DNA from: Bradyrhizobium diversitatis
GTDB lineage: Bacteria > Pseudomonadota > Alphaproteobacteria > Rhizobiales > Xanthobacteraceae
Direction: 5' to 3'
Length of the DNA stretch: 64,000 nt
Assembly (NCBI RefSeq): GCF_016031635.1
Contig: NZ_JACEGD010000001.1
Coordinates: forward strand, 186,001 to 250,000
The translations under genes and the position numbers were made by a program. Shown here one piece after another: positions 61,302 to 64,000 of the stretch (positions within the stretch are counted from its first letter, which is position 1; every line of letters begins with the position of its first letter). The notes under the pieces were generated by a model, which worked only from the letters and a program-made list of their open reading frames with translations, made no database searches and was not told the DNA's origin.

Positions 61302-62459
61302 ATGAAGAGCTGGCTCGCTGCTATGGCATTGGCATGTGCCATCGCGATGGTGCTGCCTCAGGGCGCAAATGCGCAGAATGCTCAGGTGCAACAGGAGCAT
61401 ACGGCGTTTCGCGCGATCGACTTCGATTGGAGGGATACGTCTCGAAGTCGCGAAATTCCTGCTCGCTTGTATTGGCCGACCGAGGTATCGCCGGGAAGGG
61501 TGCCACTGATCGTCTTCTCGCACGGGATGGGCGGTTCACGAAACGGTTACACCTACCTCGCTGCCCGGTGGGCCGCACACGGCATTGCGAGTTTGCATGT
61601 CCAGCATATCGGAAGCGATGCTTCTCTCTGGCGCGGAAATCCCTTCGAGCTCGTGGGGCGGCTGCAAGCGGCGACCCGGGACGATGAAGCTGCGGCGCGT
61701 GTCGGAGATCTCCGTTTTGCGCTCGACCAAATGCTGTTATTTGCAACCGGTCCCTACGCCCGATTTATCGATATGCGACGCGTCGCCGTAGCTGGACATT
61801 CGTACGGCGCGAACACCGCGTTGTTGACGGTCGGTGCCCGGGTCATTCGGGATGGTCGTTGGCTCAATTTCCGCGACCGACGCTTCAAGGCGGCGATCGT
61901 GATTTCAGCCCCGCCTTTCTATGGTGAGAGCGACTTGTCGAGCGTGCTCGCCAACGTCGCTGTGCCGACGCTTCACGTGACGGCTACACAAGACGTCATC
62001 AAGATTCCCGGCTTCTATTCGAGTGCACGCGATCGAGTCGCAATATTCGACGCGATCGCCAATCGACGTAAGCTGCTGGTCATGTTCCGAGGCGGATCCC
62101 ATAGTATATTTACGGACCGCGCTCTGACCGGGGGACCAGGATTGAATCCGAAGGTCAAGGAAGCCACCGGAGAATTAACGCTCGCATTCTTGGATTATGC
62201 GTTCGCCGGAGATTCCAGAAGTTTGGCGCAATGGAGCGTCGACTGGCAGGATATTCTCGCGGAGCCTACCATGCGAAACGCAATGCCGACCTCAGGCGCG
62301 TCCGCACGGGCGGATTGGCAAGACAACATGCCTGCGACCGCGGCCGAGACAGGCCGTGCTATGACTGGCGAGCAACAGAAGAGTTATCCTCCTCTTGGGG
62401 GCGCGGCACGTCGGGCTGCGGCAGAAATCGACTCGTCGGCATCTGCATTGCATCGATAG
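61302..62459 (+). CDS. Exported alpha/beta hydrolase (PAF-acetylhydrolase/dienelactone hydrolase-like)
   Basis: This 385-residue protein has a Sec signal (MKSWLAAMALACAIAMVLPQ, cleavage near ANAQ). The hydrolase fold has an oxyanion strand VPLIVFSHGMGGSRNGY, the nucleophile elbow VAGHSYGANTAL, a probable Asp in VTATQDVI and the His in GGSHSIF. A ~75-residue low-complexity C-terminal tail follows the fold. The start at 61302 has GGAG seven bases upstream; the ATG at 61296 is too close. It is followed after six bases by the second DUF3313-like lipoprotein, so both act outside the inner membrane and are probably co-expressed. Confidence 0.88.
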   Translation: MKSWLAAMALACAIAMVLPQGANAQNAQVQQEHTAFRAIDFDWRDTSRSREIPARLYWPTEVSPGRVPLIVFSHGMGGSRNGYTYLAARWAAHGIASLHVQHIGSDASLWRGNPFELVGRLQAATRDDEAAARVGDLRFALDQMLLFATGPYARFIDMRRVAVAGHSYGANTALLTVGARVIRDGRWLNFRDRRFKAAIVISAPPFYGESDLSSVLANVAVPTLHVTATQDVIKIPGFYSSARDRVAIFDAIANRRKLLVMFRGGSHSIFTDRALTGGPGLNPKVKEATGELTLAFLDYAFAGDSRSLAQWSVDWQDILAEPTMRNAMPTSGASARADWQDNMPATAAETGRAMTGEQQKSYPPLGGAARRAAAEIDSSASALHR

Positions 62460-62465
62460 ACTCCG

Positions 62466-63341
62466 ATGCAGCGGTTCCTGCTTATGGCGACTTTGTGTCT
62501 GCTGACCGCCGGGTGCGCGACTGCGCCGCTGAACAGGGCGGGTTCACTTGCCAGTTATGATGGTCTGACGCCATCCGACGGCGTTCTGACGAAGTCAATC
62601 GTTCGCGTCGACAAGGAGGACGTTCTCGGCGCCAAGACCGTGCGGCTGGTAGAAACTCGATTTTCGTCCAAAGCGGCGGCGGAGGTCTCCTTTTCGCCGG
62701 AGCAGCGCAAGATCATCGGCAACGCCATCGACCGTGCTCTGTGCTTCGGACTGAGCGATAGATTCCAGATTGTCGATCCGGCGGATCAGGCCGACCTGAC
62801 CATTCAGGCCGTCATCACCCATGCGGCGGCGACCGATTCTGCAGCGGCAGGCGCCTCGGGTGTCGCGCGGGTTGCGAAAGCCGTGCTCCTGCCTGGCGTG
62901 CCAGTACCAGTTCCGCGCATTCCGTTGGGGCTTGGCAGCCTGTCGGTCGAAGGTGAGGCGAGAGACAGAAGAGGGCAGCAGAAGGCGGCTATGGTATGGG
63001 GCCGGGGGGCGAATTCTTTCACAAGTTCTCCCCGCGTATCGCCTGATGGCGATGCCTACGACCTTTCCACGGCATTTGCCGCCGACTTCAGCCGATTATT
63101 GGTCACGGGGAGTACGCCTTTCGGAACCCTTCCAGCGCTGCCGTCGCTCGAGAGCCTGCACACGTCCCTGGGCGGTGCGCCGAAGCAAGCGGCGTGCGAA
63201 GTGTACGGAAGGGCTCCGGGACTTGCTGGATTCATCAGCCAGGGAGTTGGAGCTCCTCCAAGTTGGACCGACAAAGGCGCGGTGTCTCCATCGTCTCCGA
63301 CTGCCGTGCCACCGGTCAGCGAGCGTTCGCCTGCGACATGA
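62466..63341 (+). CDS. DUF3313-like lipoprotein (second paralogue)
   Basis: This 291-residue lipoprotein has signal MQRFLLMATLCLLTAGC, a textbook lipobox. The body runs parallel to the protein at 51478-52362: LASYDGLTPSDGVLTKSIV, ALCFGLSDRFQIVDPADQADLTIQAVIT, PVPVPRIPLGLGSLSVEGEARD, AAMVWGRGA and ACEVYGRAPGLAGFI all have direct counterparts. The Ser/Pro-rich C-terminal tail is unique to this copy. The function of the family is unknown. It follows the exported hydrolase by six bases. Confidence 0.87.
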   Translation: MQRFLLMATLCLLTAGCATAPLNRAGSLASYDGLTPSDGVLTKSIVRVDKEDVLGAKTVRLVETRFSSKAAAEVSFSPEQRKIIGNAIDRALCFGLSDRFQIVDPADQADLTIQAVITHAAATDSAAAGASGVARVAKAVLLPGVPVPVPRIPLGLGSLSVEGEARDRRGQQKAAMVWGRGANSFTSSPRVSPDGDAYDLSTAFAADFSRLLVTGSTPFGTLPALPSLESLHTSLGGAPKQAACEVYGRAPGLAGFISQGVGAPPSWTDKGAVSPSSPTAVPPVSERSPAT

Positions 63342-63753
63342 AGTCGGCGAAGCGCGGATCCCGACATGGGCGATGTCGACGCGCGTGCCGGGCGCCGGCG
63401 AGCGTCGGGTATGAAGTCGATCCGGACGCGCAACCAGTTGCCGCCTGATTCCGCACCCCAGTTACAACCTAACCGCGGCATCGCGACGTTACCGATGCCG
63501 CGCGCCATGCACCCGGTCTATCTGGGTTGTCGGGAAAACAGCTGAAGCAACGAGCTCTGACGAAGGCCTATCCTCTCCACCAGCCATTCCCCAGCATGTG
63601 AAAGAATTCACCAGCCCGGCATCGGGAGCCAAGTCGTTGATCTTGCCCCGAACATCGGGGGAGACCATTTCTTCAAAATCCAGACGCTGCCTGGCAGCTC
63701 CCGACCACTTATAAATTCCGCAGATCGCAAGAGAAGCCGCTTACGTTGGCCAT
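63342..63753. other. Gene-free intergenic stretch
   Basis: These 412 bases lie between convergent genes. I see no recognisable protein, hairpin with a T tract, or repeat. Confidence 0.45.
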
Positions 63754-64000
63754 TCACGAAAATTTTGGAACGACTGCGGCAGCCGCTTCCTGGATCGTGT
63801 GCCAGACCGCCTCTATGTCGCTCGCCTCGGTGGATATTGCGCCGATCGAGACGCGGACCATCCAATGCCCGGCCGCGGTAGCGGGCGTGACATAGGCTTG
63901 GCCTGAGGCGTTCACCGCGTGCGCCCATGCGCGCGTGAAGTCATCGAGACGATGGGAAGGCACAGACTTCGGGCGATTCACAATGCATACGGTTTGCAGA
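63754..64000 (-). CDS. PLP-dependent group II decarboxylase, C-terminal part (cut by window edge)
   Basis: The frame is open to the right edge, so only the last ~81 residues are seen. LQTVCIVNRP leads into LDDFTRAWAHAVNASGQAYVTP and HWMVRVSIGAISTEASDIEAVW, the small C-terminal domain of aromatic-L-amino-acid or tyrosine-type pyridoxal decarboxylases. The PLP-binding lysine lies outside the window, so substrate class and integrity cannot be judged. Confidence 0.7.
   Translation of the reverse strand, partial: LQTVCIVNRPKSVPSHRLDDFTRAWAHAVNASGQAYVTPATAAGHWMVRVSIGAISTEASDIEAVWHTIQEAAAAVVPKFS

Overview
The window is high-GC DNA from an alphaproteobacterium. The dense sets of Liv-type and Dpp-type ABC importers, acyl-CoA and cyclic-amide catabolism, many LysR/AraC/MarR/DeoR regulators and a decayed DDE transposase are what one expects of a Bradyrhizobium-like (Nitrobacteraceae) genome. 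That assignment is inference. I see no intact tRNA, no rRNA, no CRISPR array, no phage and no integrase gene.

Region 1 (1-4555, + strand) is an acyl-CoA catabolic operon: acyl-CoA ligase (cut by the window edge), a branched-chain-type binding protein, an Old Yellow Enzyme-type reductase and a crotonase. It breaks off at about 4601-4701, where the first codons of a short-chain dehydrogenase are joined to the last codons of an acyl-CoA dehydrogenase. From 4702 to 6121 there is only debris: a 3' tRNA-Lys fragment inside a ~128-bp repeat, and a decayed transposase.

Region 2 (6122-14746) is a minus-strand operon of a dienelactone hydrolase-NTF2 fusion, a five-gene peptide/opine-type ABC importer, an SDR and an exported VOC protein, with a divergent MarR-type regulator. 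Region 3 (14852-20445) holds hydantoinase/oxoprolinase HyuA-HyuB, a remnant of a molybdo-enzyme FAD subunit, and an AraC regulator. Region 4 (20576-30866) is a LysR gene followed by a long minus-strand operon: complete Liv importer, PxpA/B/C 5-oxoprolinase subunits, a biotin carboxylase and a biotin carrier protein.

Region 5 (31104-39436) has an APH-like kinase with a deleted HAD neighbour, a second Dpp-type importer whose two ATPases are fused into one chain with a degenerate first half, and an amidase. Region 6 (39558-49883) starts with a five-unit 16-bp operator-like tandem repeat. It then carries two choline/ethanolamine-kinase-like enzymes, an IMPase-type phosphatase, AraC and DeoR regulators, a class III PLP enzyme resembling phosphoethanolamine phospho-lyases, a frameshifted glutamine-synthetase-like gene, an Fe-dependent alcohol dehydrogenase and an M20 carbamoyl-amino-acid hydrolase. 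The likely theme is amino-alcohol or alkylamine breakdown. A second tRNA-Lys 3' fragment at 50080-50128 closes a ~45-kb segment bounded by direct repeats.

Region 7 (50259-64000) is an envelope locus: an orphan OmpR-type regulator, a DUF3313-like lipoprotein, a 48-residue membrane protein, a patatin-like lipoprotein with two apparent frameshifts, a histidine kinase/response regulator pair divergent from an RND efflux adaptor and pump, an exported alpha/beta hydrolase with a second DUF3313-like lipoprotein, and the 3' end of a PLP-dependent decarboxylase. The two regulators and the two lipoproteins are paralogues, and both regulator promoters share a GACACAAAT motif.
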